A DNA stretch of 64,000 nt from Cycas panzhihuaensis (taxonomy: Eukaryota; Cycadophyta), in NCBI GenBank assembly GCA_023213395.1, contig CM041465.1, forward strand, positions 89,597,741 to 89,661,740. The letters run 5' to 3'. Below the pieces are notes generated by a model. The model did not search any database. It was not told the DNA's origin and saw nothing but the letters and a program-made list of their open reading frames with translations. Made by a program: the position numbers and the translations under genes. This document shows, in pieces, positions 11,892-24,856 of the stretch; the stretch's first letter is position 1; the number at the start of each line of letters is the position of its first letter.

Positions 11892-12659
11892 TACACTAAC
11901 AGACTTAATGTTAAAAAAGAAAAAAAATCCACAACCTAAAATCATCCATATCCATTTATACATCTTATTTTGATCAATGTGTTGCACTAATCATTTTTCA
12001 CCAGGGTTGTTTTAACTAACTTTTCAAGGTATAATGATATATAGGCACCCCGTAGGCCCTATAGCCTAAAATTTTTACTTTAAACTCACCTATGTCATTT
12101 TGATAAGCTTTTTTTGCTTATTATACTACACTTGGTACATTTATTAAGAAATTTTTGGGGTTAATAAGACATAGACACCACCCCCTTCCCCCTTCTCTTA
12201 TGCATCATTCCCCAATCCTTTAGCCTTATTCTATCTAAGCCAATCCTTTAGCCTTACTCTCTTCATGGATACCCTTCTTTTTTACTTATTCTTCTTCTTT
12301 GAATTTTCTTTCTTCTTTTGTGTAATAGTGGATCTTATATCGATGGTCTCCACATGGGTAAATTACATCTAGGCATTAGAGGTTTAGTTTGTTGTACTAG
12401 ATCAACACATCAAGGAATTCGATCAGAAATAAGATGTAATGGATTAGTAAATAAAGGAAACTAATCATAAATGAGATATAATAGATTAGCACATTAAGGA
12501 CATTTACTAGAAATATAATGCTTTCAATAAATAAATAAATAAGATGCTCTTATATTTGGCACATAACCCATCCACCTCCTACACATCAAGTCTCCCACCT
12601 CCACCTCAAAATATAATAAGTCCTTCCCCTCCACCATAATAACAATAATTCTATCAAAA

Positions 12660-13420
12660 AATTAATGTCCTAAATTTTGATCTTAACCTTAATAGAGACT
12701 TTGTATAAAGTTAAATTAGTAAGATGGAATCTTATTTTTCTTCAAATCCTATGTCAGTGGGAGTACAAATAACTTTCGCATCAATCCATATGGATGGAAA
12801 AGTACATTACTGATTCTGTTGGTGACAATGAAAGAATCCATTAAATCAAATATAAGACATATTTAGTAAGATTTTTTTGAGCAATATGATGATACATGGA
12901 ACCACTCTTTCTCTAGCTAACTCACTTGATTGAAATAGATGACATTAGTAAAAGCTTACATGGATGAGTTTCATGCTTTTCATAATCAAGTTTTCTAACT
13001 ACTTGATTATAAAAGTATCGTTGAGGTCTATATATTAGGACTCAAAGAATGCTTTTAAATGCATCTAAATGTCACCACCTTGTACATTCTAAGAGATGTT
13101 ATTTTGATAAAAGAGAAGTTGAGATTGAGTTTCCTATAAAATGCCCATCTACCTTTAGGTGAGATACCTTTTGGTACTAGCATTCTTGTCCTTTAGATCA
13201 ACAACATTGATATCCCTACTTGGATGAGGTACAATGCTTAATAATAGATGCTCCTATAAAATTGATATATGTTCCATCAATAGAAGCTGGCGGATGATCC
13301 AAGGTTGGCCTTTGCATCAAGTACTTGAGAAAATAGGTTCCAAGTTATGTAAGGGTGTGCAAAGCAAGATGCATGATTTTTACTATTAACCCTGGCATTT
13401 AAAGAAGATTTTGATACTGA
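12660..13420 (+). pseudogene. gypsy-1 Gag
   Basis: The Gag core is readable as NVLNFDLNLNRDF, SKMESYFSSNPM, then FASIHMDGKVHY, corresponding to the conserved F-G-DP--W---EYF and A-HL-G-A--WY boxes. Downstream pieces (STHLIEIDD, HGZVSCF) match the Gag helix region loosely. The end runs into the protease region without a clear zinc knuckle. Heavily interrupted by stops. Confidence 0.7.
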
Positions 13421-13429
13421 ATAAGAACC

Positions 13430-13690
13430 TAAACTTGATGACGAGTCATCCCAAGAATCTTTCCCTTTTTATGCCCAAAATTGAAGTCTTTTTATCAATT
13501 ATTTCTTCCACATATTATCTAGAACCATTTCATGTGAAAGGTACCCTTTATAAAACATCTATATCAATATTGATCGATAGTGGTATGCCATTGAATTTTA
13601 TTGGCATATATGTGGTTCATTAATTAAATCTTTATATCATACCAAAGATTAAATTTACTTGATGCCTACTAGGTCATCAGAATTTACATT
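13430..13690 (+). pseudogene. gypsy-1 retropepsin-like protease
   Basis: The block EPFHVKGTLYKTSISILIDS followed by GMPLNFIG carries the D-S-G active-site motif of retroviral-type aspartic proteases, with the following N-F-I typical of plant chromoviruses. It would cleave the polyprotein after dimerising. Decayed into stops after 13622. Confidence 0.85.
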
Positions 13691-14049
13691 GCATAAGAAC
13701 TATAAAAAAATGACATGTTCAGATTGGTACCTATTATTTAACCTCTGATCTCTATGCCTTGTCCATAAGAGGATTTAATGTTATTCTATAGGTCTAATAG
13801 CTCTAAACCCTTGGCACATATAACATAAACAACTCATCTAATAATATGTTCATATTATTTAAGGATTATATGGGCCAAACACATAAACTATATGGCATTC
13901 AATCATCCCCCAATAGATTCATCTATCCAAATCAAATACTCAAGTATTTGAATAATAGTGTTAGTTATATCCTTTGCATTAATAATATTTAAGTCTCTAC
14001 TAATATCCATCTTGATATTCAAAACCTTGTTAATAAATACTAATATATA

Positions 14050-15291
14050 TTTGCCTCCCTTCTAACCACTGCTCCTCCAGATCATGATTTTCACCATTTA
14101 ATTAGACTTAAAACACCCTATGACACTATTAGCTTTTGCCCTTATGTAAATTCCCATTTTTTTAAAAATAAAATTAAAAAAATTATTGATGAATTTATTG
14201 ACATGGGCATCATACAACCTAATAAATATCCATATGATGTGCCAATTATCCTAGTGCAAAAAAAGGATAACTTCGTTTGACTTTGTATTGACTATCATGA
14301 ACTCAATAAAATCATAATTAAAAATAAAATTCTAACACCTTAAATTGATGACATGATTAATAAAATCCATGGGGCCACCATTTTTTCTAAATTAGATCTT
14401 TAATCTAGTTATTATCATATCCTAATTACCCTAGAAGATTGTCATAAGACCACTTTTCAAATATATCATGGCCATTTCAAAATTTAGTCATGCCTTTTGG
14501 TCTCTGTAATACCCCCACTACCTTCAAAGTTTTAATGAACAATATTTTTTTCCTATATCTCTACAAATTTATCATTATCCTTTTTAATGATGTTATTATT
14601 TATAGTTTAAATTTGCATACCACCTTTAATATTTATAAGCTATCCTCTAGATTCTCATGTAGTACCAATTTTACACTAAGATATCTAAATACAAACTTGA
14701 TAAGTTAGAACTATAATATCTTAGGCATATTTTTTTATCAAAAGGTATCAGGGTTTATTTAGATAAAGTCTTTACCATTACTACATTGCCCACACCTAGA
14801 AATTTCATATAGTTAAGGGTTTTTCTAGGACTCAAAGTATTTTACTATCAGTTTATTTGAAATTGTCTCCATTTATAGCCCCTTTAACAAATTTACTATA
14901 GAAAGATGCATTCTAATGGTCTTAAGAAGTAAAAGATGCCTTCAATAATCTGAAGTCCATCATGATGTCCACCCTAGTTATTGCCACCCCTAAATTCTCA
15001 CAACCTTTCTAGTTAGAATGTGATACTTCAGGATTTAGCATAGGTGTTATTCTTATATAGAAACTTCATCTAATGGCATTAAATAGTTGTAAACTTAAAG
15101 ACCATGAACGCCACTTATCCACTTATCAAAAGGAGATGAAGGCTAATTTATATATTATAGATAGGTTGTGTTTATATCTTTTAGGTTTTAAGTTCATCAT
15201 TTTAACAAACCACCATAGCCTTTGCTAACTTCTTTACTAACCAGTTCTATCAAAAGAACAAGCTAAGTGGATTAACTAGATATAAGTGTTT
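14050..15291 (+). pseudogene. gypsy-1 reverse transcriptase and RNase H, 5' part
   Basis: RT blocks in order: IIDEFIDMGIIQPNKYPY, LCIDYHELNKIIIKNK, IFSKLDL-SSYYHI (first catalytic Asp), VMPFGLCNTPTTFKVLMNN (14490-14540), and the active-site loop reading LFNDVIIYS (FNDV for YLDD). RNase H follows with LECDTSGFSIGVIL, LKDHERHLSTYQKEM and FKFIILTNHHSL. The frame breaks at VFDF (15296), where LARD-1 inserted, and continues after 20023. YLDD is lost, so the enzyme is dead. Confidence 0.92.
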
Positions 15292-15296
15292 GATTT

Positions 15297-15809
15297 TATT
15301 GGAATATGTGATACCTTCACATATCTAATATTTAATAAAAGGTTATTAACCCGTACAAAATCTCACTTAACAAAAGCATTGGTAAGTATGATATATATGA
15401 TTATTTATATACATACCCTCTTAGATTATGAAAAGTCACAAGCAATATAAGTTATTTATAATATGAAATATCTATAAATGCATATACTACTTGAGAACAT
15501 AAGAGAGGAAGATTGACCAGAGATATAATTATTTGATATTATAAAGAGGAGCTCCCAACTCTAACATTTTCCTATGGTTTTTTCCACATTGGGTTTTCCA
15601 TATATAAATCTATTGTCTCTTATGATAATGATTCTTTATATTTATACTTTATATTTCATGATATTTCTTTATATATTGATCATACATTATATGAATTACA
15701 TATATATCCTTATGATCTATTTATTATATTATACTTTATTGATATACTTCTGTTGTATACTATGAGTATAATTCAATATGGTATCAAAGTGAAATTCTAA
15801 ATTCTTATA
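15297..15809 (+). repeat. LARD-1 5' LTR with internal PBS-like motif
   Basis: 513 bp. Near its end, at about 15779, sits TGGTATCAAAGT, a tRNA-iMet complement, also present as TGGTATTAGAGT in the 3' LTR. So a former PBS lies inside the present LTR. Confidence 0.88.
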
Positions 15810-15821
15810 TAGTATTAAAGT
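15810..15821 (+). other. LARD-1 decayed primer binding site
   Basis: TAGTATTAAAGT abuts the 5' LTR. It derives from TGGTATCAGAGT by three transitions. Confidence 0.75.
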
Positions 15822-18800
15822 CATGTTATGAAAGATCTTGTGAAGTAAATTAAGGCCTATATGAGCCAATTGATGAGCTAGTACATAAGCTAGTTTGAGG
15901 ATGAATTTGATGAGCTGAAATGGAATATACGAGTGATATGTGATTGGGATCTTAGAATAAGATGAAGATAATATATATCTACATATAGATGATGTAGTTG
16001 CATGATAAATACAACAAGACTAATGAGTATGTTATTTAATTTATTATGAACATTTATTTATGTATGTAGATTCATATACTAATAGCATGTATGTGTTAAA
16101 GAAGTCTACTAAATTGATATGAAAATAAGAAGAAATTATTACCAGTTGTATTCACTGATATAGGTCATCCACCTATAGAAGTGGCTAAAATTTTATGACA
16201 CTAGACATTGAAACTTGTAGCAATAAAGATAAGGTAAGTGTTGTTGATGACATCTCTCTCACCTAGTTTTTATACATAAAATTATTTATCCACTTTATCT
16301 TATGGATTTCTTTCAGTCAATGGTATTTTTATAGCAATTTGTTATTGAGAGATGTGTATGTTAAGAATGTTAAAGAGATTGAATAAAAGAAGATGAAGTA
16401 GGATATTATGAAGTAAGCGAATAAACTCATAAGTAAGTAAAATAGGCAATAATCTTGTACTAAATAATATACAATAACTTATAGAGGTATGTGATATTAA
16501 GTAATATGGTAATAGATATTTAACAATAAATATATAAGTGTTTTATGCAAACACAATGATATGATTTTATGTTAGTACATGATTAAATTTAAGGGTTTGA
16601 TAAAAATACATAAAGTAGCTATAAGGGTTTATTTATGGCAATATTTATGTCATGATTTGAGCATGACATATGAGGCTCTGCATGAAGATCTTGATGGTAG
16701 AATTTAATATGTACAAGGGTATAAAATTAAAGATTTGATATAATTTATGAAAATAATATACTAGGGTTTTAACAGTAAGAGGAATTCATTATTTGAGTGA
16801 AATACTTATGTTGGGCATTAAATAATAAATGTTAAGTTATTTGCACATGTTTGAATATGTATGCCATGATATATAGTTTTGTAAATACTATTTTGTAAAA
16901 ACCAACTACAAAGGCAATTATGTGGTTGATTAGTATCAAATATGTAGTCTCAAACAATCTCTAAAAGGCCCATTGTAGTTGAAGATTGATCCATGTAGCA
17001 TAGCATAAAAAGATAATAACCAGATATATCTGACCTCCTATAAAGAAAATTTCATCTATGTATGGAGAAAACCCTAGTTGATATAGTCATGAAAATTATG
17101 CTATAAGCATTTAAAGTTGTTACCCATGGAGACATGCCGTTATTAAGTGATCACTTTTAACTGAATAAGAATACCCATCACAATTCCTTATATGCCACAA
17201 TTGTGTCCTTTTCGCATGGAATTTTATTATACCATCATCATTCATAAATTCCATGGTATAGGTAAGCAAAGTTATTGAACCTTTATGCATAAATTTTATA
17301 AGTATCAAGATGTCCTTAGATCAATACCACTAAATCTAGTCAAATTCATCCCCAAAAGAAGCCTTACATAATATTAAGCAATGGGAATATCATATTGGTT
17401 GTATATCCACTTTAATGATGAACTTGGATATGGTGCCAAATATCCCACTCTAAAACAATAACTTAATGGCACCTCTGCATTTATAGAAACCTCAAATAAT
17501 AGGCTTTTTATACACTTGCAGAAATAGATTGACTGATAATCATTTGCTAACCTAGAATATGTTAGTGTTTGCTATAGATGATTTGGAATCCAACTAGATA
17601 TTTCTATGATCTAATTTTGCATTCAATTAATTCATGGAGAAAAATTACATACATGTTAAATTTTGACTTATATAAAAAAATTTACAAATTTTGTGGTAAA
17701 TTTAATTAGATTGCAATCATATTTAAAATCTAATGATGAACAAAAGCTAAAATTCAATAAATTTTTTTTTTTTTTAATTTATAAAAGTAAATTAAATTAA
17801 ACTTGATAAATTTTGAGATATACCAGCCTCTTAACTATTAGTGGTTAGTTACATGGAATAAGTACATAGCTAATAACCTTAACTAAAAGGGGTTCAATGC
17901 ATTTTCTAAAGGGATGAACACTTTTTCATGACATACTATTACTTTTTTAGTCATAACATTTTATTAGAGTATCCATTTTTTGAATTATCAATTGCATTAG
18001 AAAAAGAATTTTGAGATGGTCAAAATAAGTGGTTCTAAGGCATATTTCAGAGATTAAAAGATAGAGATTTTAATAGATAAAGTTTAAAAAAATATTTTAA
18101 ATTCATAAAAGTTATATTTTTTAAGATCTTTCATACTTATTTTGGTATATTTTGATGTTTTTAAAGGTTCCTAAGATTATAATGATGAGATTGATGATTG
18201 TTGATGAAAGAAAAAATAAGTTTGGTTTAAATTGAATACATGAATGCCTATTCATAATAATTTAAGGCTCAAAATAGATGAAAAATTAATGATGTGGGAT
18301 ATTATTTGATATGGGAATCACATACATATTGGACATGATAAAAGTCCCCCTAGCATTCACAAATCTGATCAACAAAGAGCTCCAGTAATTAAATGTCATG
18401 ATCACCTAGCTTATTACACACTTGTTTAAATGATATTAATGACACCACTTGATTTATGTTAATAAAGGTCCCAATTTGTTTACATTTGATGTTGTTGATA
18501 TGCTGATGTTTTTCATCTATTTATATGAAATAGAGAAGAAGTCTGAGATATTTTTTATTTATTACAAAAATTAGCCATTAAAGAGTTTAGTTGATATCAA
18601 AAAATATTAAGAAAAAACTAACTTACCATGTATGATAAAAGACACAGGAACACACAATTTATATTACCTTGTTATAGTTAACTTGACTTGGCCAAGTAGT
18701 ATGCCTTATTCTTAAAGTTAGTATATTTAATTTATTAATTATTGATATTCATAATATTTATTAGTTACTAAAAGAAAGCTATAGATATGTATAAAAGTAC

Positions 18801-19488
18801 TAGTGGAGGTAACATACAAGTTATTTGCTTATATGTAAGAGGTGTAATGAATGATACTATTATTATATAACACATAGCAAGTGTTATTATTCTTATATAT
18901 AATATGCAAGATATTCATACTACTCTTATATAACATATTAGCCTAACAACTAGTGTTGTTTTGTTTATTAATAAATCACATATAAGAAACACATTCTAAA
19001 GAACAAGCAATCATAGCAGCTAGTAACCCATGTATTTTAATAGATAGTTATTATTTTATATGGATATTAGTAATTATTTTTATATATGAGATTATTCAAA
19101 TGATAGATTAATAATGTTGATTTATCACAGCTTTATAGGCGAAGATATAAAGTTATTGAGGAGAAAATTTTATATAAAAATGACAAGTGAAAGTCATGAA
19201 GTTGTGATTGGTTATTTGTTGATTGATAACAATTTTGCAGGTATTTTATAGGTGGATGATCATAGTTGGTCACTGATAATCATTATTAACTATAAATGGT
19301 TATAGGTTAATTACTTTAGGAGATAAGCATGATGTTGATAGATTACAGATTATAAGTGATACAACTTAATTTAGCTTAATATAACTTATAGGTTTATAGA
19401 CTCCAACATATAGTAAAATATAAAGAATTGAATATCAAGGTTAAAGATGAAGATTAAAGACTTAAATATATAAAATATTAAGTTAGAG
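15822..19488. other. LARD-1 internal region
   Basis: AT-rich sequence with no conserved retroelement domain, tRNA or host gene seen. A 62-codon open frame on minus at 17120-17308 has no recognised motif and no coding context. Confidence 0.6.
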
Positions 19489-20018
19489 TATTGGAATATG
19501 TAATATGTTTACATATCTAATATTTAACATAAGGTTCTATACCTACACAAAATTCCATTCACCAAAAATATTGATAAGTGATATATACACAATTATATAT
19601 GTACACATCCTATTAGATGATAAAAAGGCACAAGAGATATTATAAACTATTCATGAAGTGACATATCTATAAATATATACACACACTACTTGAGAACTTG
19701 AGAGAGGAAGATTGACATGGAGATTTAATTATTTGATATTATAAAGAGGATCTCCTAACTCCAACCTTCTCCTATGGTTTTTTCCACACTAAGTTTTTTA
19801 TATATAAATGTATTGTCTTTTATTGTAATGCTTTGTGATGTTTCTTATATTTATACTTTATATTTCATGATATTACTTTATATGTTGATCTTACATTATA
19901 TGAATTATGTATATATCCTTATAATCTATTTGTTATATTATACTTTATTGATATATTTCTACTATGTATTATGAGCATATTCTAATATGGTATTAGAGTG
20001 AAATTTTAAATTCTTATA
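19489..20018 (+). repeat. LARD-1 3' LTR
   Basis: 530 bp, aligned to 15297-15809 with many transitions and a few short indels. Ends TTCTTATA, followed by TSD AATTT. It also retains the internal PBS-like motif at about 19988. Confidence 0.88.
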
Positions 20019-20023
20019 AATTT

Positions 20024-20833
20024 CACTATCTCATATAAAATAAGAAAGGAAAATTTAATTGTTGATGTACTCCCCTATCTCCCTATTAAGTCTTTCACTA
20101 ATGAATTCACTATTAATGTAATCTCTAAGCTATAATAATTATGGTTAATAAATCTAGTAATTAAAAATTAAGCTCAACCAAAATTTGACTAATGGGCTTC
20201 CAAAATGCATAGTTATAAAGATTTCTCTTTATATAATGCTTACCTTTTATATCAAAACTATATTTTTATTCACCTTAAATCACCTTTCATCACACATATT
20301 TTATCTCTATACCACTCCACTCCTCTCAATGGTTACTTGGGCTTTAGGAAAAATTATTATCATATTTGATCTGGTTTTTATTAGTCCCATATAAAACCCT
20401 CCACCCTTATGTTCACTTTAGGATGTGATGCTTTCCAAAGAAACAAAGTTAATGCAAAAGCTTAACTAGGCCTTCTCTAGCTCTTGTACATTCCTCAAGG
20501 TAAATGTTAAGATATTGCTATGGATTTTATCACAAGTTTATTATTATCTGCTTCTTTTGATTTGATTTTAGTAGTCATTGACATACTTACTAAGTATACA
20601 TATTTTTAACCTATTCATACTTCTTATAAGGCATCTTGCCTTGTGGATATCTATATTTACTTTATTTTTTACCTCCATGGATTTTTATCAATAATAGTTT
20701 TTTATTAAGATCTCAAATTTATTAGCACATTTTGGAAATTATTTTATACTTCTAAGACTTTATTCAATATGAATTTAACTTACCATTTATAAATTGATGG
20801 CTAATCTAAAGTTCTAAATAAAACATTAGATAT
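20024..20833 (+). pseudogene. gypsy-1 RNase H end, zinc-binding H2C2 and integrase core
   Basis: Continues the RNase H as FTISYKIRKENLIVDVLPYL (the V-ADALSR region). The zinc-binding segment follows (ITHIFSLYHSTPLNGYLGF, the H-HDSP--GH-G box). Then comes the integrase core: AMDFITSL with the first Asp, LVVIDILTKYTYF, and SIIVFY-DLKFISTFWKLF, ending at DG-SKVLNKTLD (the QTDGQTE-VNR box). Broken at about 20834 by copia-3 and resumed at about 31325. Confidence 0.92.
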
Positions 20834-20834
20834 A

Positions 20835-21171
20835 TATATATACTATAAAGAAATATATATACATGCATATGTTCTAAGCTACATGATCTTAATCATATAT
20901 ACAGGCACAATAAAGATCAGAGGAAATACAATATACTAGATATATATAGGAAAACCCTTTGGAGTAAAAAACCCAACACAAAAGATTGCTATATTATATT
21001 AATTTTTAATTAGATGAATATATAATAAACTCTACAATATTTATAATCCCCTAAGTGGTGTCAACCCTTAAAGGTTTTGTCCCTTTATAAACTCACAACT
21101 TGCTATTAAATATTAACTAAACCACATTTAACATTAACATAAGTGGCTTAACATTATTTACCACACTAACA
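20835..21171 (-). repeat. copia-3 putative 3' LTR
   Basis: Defined by its right end CTAACA next to the polypurine tract and by the integrase breakpoint on its left. No partner LTR identified. Confidence 0.45.
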
Positions 21172-21184
21172 TCTCCCCTTAATG

Positions 21185-21486
21185 TAAATATAGGGATCAC
21201 TCTGTAGTATGAAATTACCACTAGTAAATGATAGAATTATCCTTGCTGATTATAACCATATAACCTCTCTCACACTAATTGTGAGTCTTTAATATTTAGC
21301 CCCTTGTAGAATATAGTAATATTATTTACTACTTCTTTAACTATCATAATATATATCCATTGTTCATATCAAAGATATATCTAGCAGTGGATTTTTTATC
21401 ATCAAAGTCTCCTCCTTAATCTATATTAATATAGCCTTATAACTTTACATCTCTATTATCAAGGTATTCTAGATCAAGATTAAGAG
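21185..21486 (-). pseudogene. copia-3 RNase H fragment
   Basis: The minus strand reads LEYLDNRDVKL-GYINID-GG, then DFDDKKSTA-YIFDMNNG, matching the GY-DADWAGD--D-KSTSGY box of copia RNase H. It stops at 21486, where copia-2 inserted. The RT part lies beyond 26497. Confidence 0.8.
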
Positions 21487-21491
21487 TTCCC

Positions 21492-21989
21492 TAAAAAGAG
21501 AAAATGCAATCGTAAAAGCAATATTAATAAAACTATAAACCATGCAAAGAATAAATAGCATAAACAAGCCAAGTATTTAATAAAGAACTCTAGGAGATTT
21601 AGGTCTCAGCATAGAACTTTTATTAATCTGAGCAACAACTAAAGAATTACAGAGATGAATAAACCCCAACCCTTCTCATCAACTCATCAAAGACTCATCC
21701 TCTATTTTACATATGTCTTTACATAAGAATATATAGACACAACATTACAAGATATTACTTTATAGTTTTATAATATAATGGGCATAAACCATGGGCCAAT
21801 AAAGACCCTTATAAGACACCCAAAATAATTTTGTAAGGGCTCTCACCCTCAAACCTCTGCTTGGGGGGCTACTGGCCCCCCAAAGCCCCTAGTCGGGGGC
21901 CCTACAATGGGCCCCCAGACCCCACAAAGGGGCTTGGGTATAATTCCTATACCCATGTAATACTTACAAAGTGTTCAACATATCTAACA
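21492..21989 (-). repeat. copia-2 3' LTR
   Basis: Ends CTAACA; its start TG has become TA. It contains a GC-rich module (about 21838-21945) with repeated GGGGCCC/CCCCAGACCCC-type runs able to fold into hairpins. Confidence 0.93.
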
Positions 21990-22094
21990 ATCTCTCACTT
22001 ATTGAACACTTTATAGGAAATATGCATACACAACTACTTAATGCCAAAATCACAAATACCCATTATACTTCTATATCATTTAAATTTTTATGTG

Positions 22095-22750
22095 CTAACA
22101 ATCTTAGTCAATGAGTCTGTAACATTCTCTTGTGTAGTAATATTTTACAAATCTACCTTATGATCTTAAACCATTTCTCTTATAAAATGCAACTGCAAAT
22201 TAATATGCTTCGACTAAGTATGAAAAATGGGATTCTTTGCTAGGTAGATTATACTTTGAATATCATAATCTATCCTCACAACATCCTACTTAAAGCTAAT
22301 ATCTATGTATAATCTCTATAACTAAGCCACTTCCTTGTACATATGAGTAATTATTATATACTCTACTTCCATGCTAGAAAGTACCATAACGTGTTATCTT
22401 TTATTCATCCAACTGACTATGCCACCACAAAGGGTAAAAATATACCCACTTATAGATCTTCTACTATCAAGATCTCCAACCCAATCAGCATCGACAAAAC
22501 CTCTCATGTTCATTGTTCTACTCTGTATGGGATCTCTTGGATAGTAAATTCTATAGTTTGATGTACCTTACAAATAGTTGAAAATCCTTTTCATAGTCAC
22601 TCAATGCTCCCTGCCTGGGTTTGATATATACCTACTAACTACTCCCACTGCATAGGTAATGTTTGGTTGAATGTAAACCATCGCATACATTAGGCTATCA
22701 ACAACACTAGCATAATGGGCAAATGGCATGTCTTCAACTTCTTGGTGAGT
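22095..22750 (-). pseudogene. copia-2 RNase H
   Basis: On the minus strand: GFVDADWVGDLDSRRS with GYIFTLCGG (first catalytic Asp retained), then an S-M-EVEY box, and near the end SKHINLQLHFIREMV with KVDL, the usual copia tail. Interrupted by several TAG/TAA codons. Confidence 0.88.
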
Positions 22751-22754
22751 CCTT

Positions 22755-23460
22755 GGGCATTATTCAACTCGTAATTTTAAACTAATAGGAAGAGGAATAT
22801 TAATTAGTTTACTATCTTGCAACCTGAATTGCTGTAATATTATCTTAATATACTGTCTTTGGCTAAGCCAAATCTTCCTATTTCTCCTATCCTTTTTAAT
22901 CTCAATGCCTAAAATAAAACATACAACACCAAGGTCCTTCATCTCAAAAAGATATTCCAATTAGCCTTTCATAAGTTGGTTCATTTCTTTATTATTACTA
23001 ACTAAAAGTATGTCATCAATATATAAAGCTAGAATAATAAAATGATCACCAACCTACTTATAATAAATATAATAATCTTCTTTACTATGCACAAAGCCAT
23101 CCACTAATATATGTGAATCAAACTTCTGATACCATATCCTTAGTGGCTATTTCAAGTTGTATAATGACTTCTTCAACTTGCATATCATATTCTCCTTCCC
23201 TGTAACTTCAAACCCTTTAGCATGTAACATATAAATTTCTTCCTCAAGGTCATCATGAAAAAATGTTATCTTCACATCCATTTGATCCACCTCAAGGTCA
23301 TAGGTAGCTACTATAGCCAACAAAAATCTAATTAAAGTAACTTTTATAATAGGAGAAAATACCTCACCAAAATATATTCCTTTGACATAAGAATAGCCCT
23401 TTGCTACTAAGCAAGCCTTATACTTTTCTATAGTATCATCTGCCTAGAAATTATTCTTAA
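22755..23460 (-). pseudogene. copia-2 reverse transcriptase
   Basis: Contains FEMKDLGVVCFILGIEIKKD (22760-22960), the active-site loop LALYIDDILL near 23010-23040 with both Asp intact, and MDVKITFFHDDLEEEIYM with the first Asp near 23230-23290. The K-ACLVAKG box lies near 23400. Stops at former Gln and Trp codons make it inactive. Confidence 0.9.
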
Positions 23461-23499
23461 AGATCTATTTGTTATCAATAGGTTCTCTGCCATCAAGAA

Positions 23500-24845
23500 A
23501 ATCCACCAAATCTCATGTGTTATTTTTATCCAAGGCTATCATTTCTTCTTGCATGGCCTTCATCCAGAGTTGGCTTTCTTTCAACTCTAGAGCCTCATGA
23601 ACAGTACTTGGATTATCATCTGTAGTAGATAAAATAAAAGAGGAGCAACAAAAGTCTTTAGAAATATACCTATTAGGCTATCTTCTCTCACGAGTTGATC
23701 TCTATAAGATGTAGGGTTCTTAAGGTTGAGCTACCTCTATAGTTAATCCTTCCTCTTTAGCTAACTCATATTCTAATACAAAATCTTCATCTCTTACCTC
23801 AAATTGTACCTTCTTAGAGTCTTCCTCCTTTAGTTCTTCATCTTACTTTAGAGACTTAAACTCCTCTCTAAAGATAAAATCATGGCTATACACAACCTTT
23901 TATGTTTTAAGGTTATAAAGCTTATACCCTTTAACACCATTACCATAGCCAATAAAAATAGTCTTTTATACTTTAAAATCAAGCTTAGTCCTCTATTATT
24001 TAGGAACATACACAAAATCTTCATAACTAAAAACTCTAAGATGACCAAGAGATGGTTTCTTAGTAGACCATACTTCTTTAGGTGTTTTGTACACTAAGGT
24101 AGTCGTTGATGATCTATTTATTAGATAGCTTGTAGTCATCATAGCCTCAGCCTAGAATTTCTTCTCTAATTCAACATCACTGAGCATACTCCTTAATCTC
24201 TCTAACAAGGTCCTATTCATCCTTTCAGCAACTCTATTCTAATGTGGCATATAGGGAATTATCTTTTTCCTTAATATTCTACACTACTGATAGAACTTCT
24301 CAAACTCCTGTGACTAAAACTCATATCTATTATCAATACTCAGTACTTTAATTTACCTGTCACTCTGATTCTTGACTAAGGCCTTAAATTCTTTGAATTT
24401 ACTGAAGACTTAAGATTTTTGCCTGAGAAAGTACAACTATATCTTTCTTAAGAAATCATTTATAAATGAGACAAAGTATTTGTACCTACCTAATAAGGGT
24501 ATATTAATAGGTCTAAAAACATCACTGTGCACTGATTGTAGAATACCCTTTGCTCTCTCCAAGCTTGAAGGAAAACTTTCATGATTTTATTTGCCATACA
24601 TACAATGTTCACAAAAATGAAAACCAAATGAGACATTAATTCTAGAGATGTATTCTACTATACCTTTGGAGAATAAATCATGGAGACCTTTCTCTCCAAT
24701 ATGGCCCAATCTTTGATGCCATAACATAGTTTTACCAGCAAGTGATATTTAAGTCCAATCTGTATTATTGCTACTTTCTATAATAACTAGATTACAACTT
24801 CCAACATATACTATACTTACATCAGGCTTGTATAATGTTTCAAAT
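23500..24845 (-). pseudogene. copia-2 integrase and GAG-pre-integrase
   Basis: The core shows a degenerate D-G-GEY region near 24300, the MNRTLLERLRSMLSD box near 24180-24230, and HLRVFSYEDFVYVPK near 23990-24050. GAG-pre-integrase reads LWHQRLGHIGEKGLHDLFS near 24660-24730, followed by FCEHCMYGK. The domain order is complete, but frames are split by stops. Confidence 0.85.
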
Positions 24846-24856
24846 CAGACCCTTCT

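Larger units (their letters stand above)
15297..20018 (+). mobile_element. LARD-1, LTR element without recognisable coding capacity
   Basis: Two LTRs (15297-15809 and 19489-20018) start TATTGGAATATG and end TTCTTATA, consistent with a decayed TGTTGG...TTACA. The target duplication is GATTT (15292-15296) and AATTT (20019-20023), one G-to-A step. The 3.7-kb interior contains no Gag or Pol motif I can find on either strand. That fits a large non-autonomous retrotransposon derivative, or an autonomous element decayed beyond recognition. Confidence 0.88.

Noticed and set aside
15779-15790. tRNA-iMet complement taken as the LARD-1 PBS with LTR ending just before it
   Set aside because: The repeat between the two copies continues past it to TTCTTATA, and a second decayed PBS plus a near-matching TSD fit only the longer LTR.
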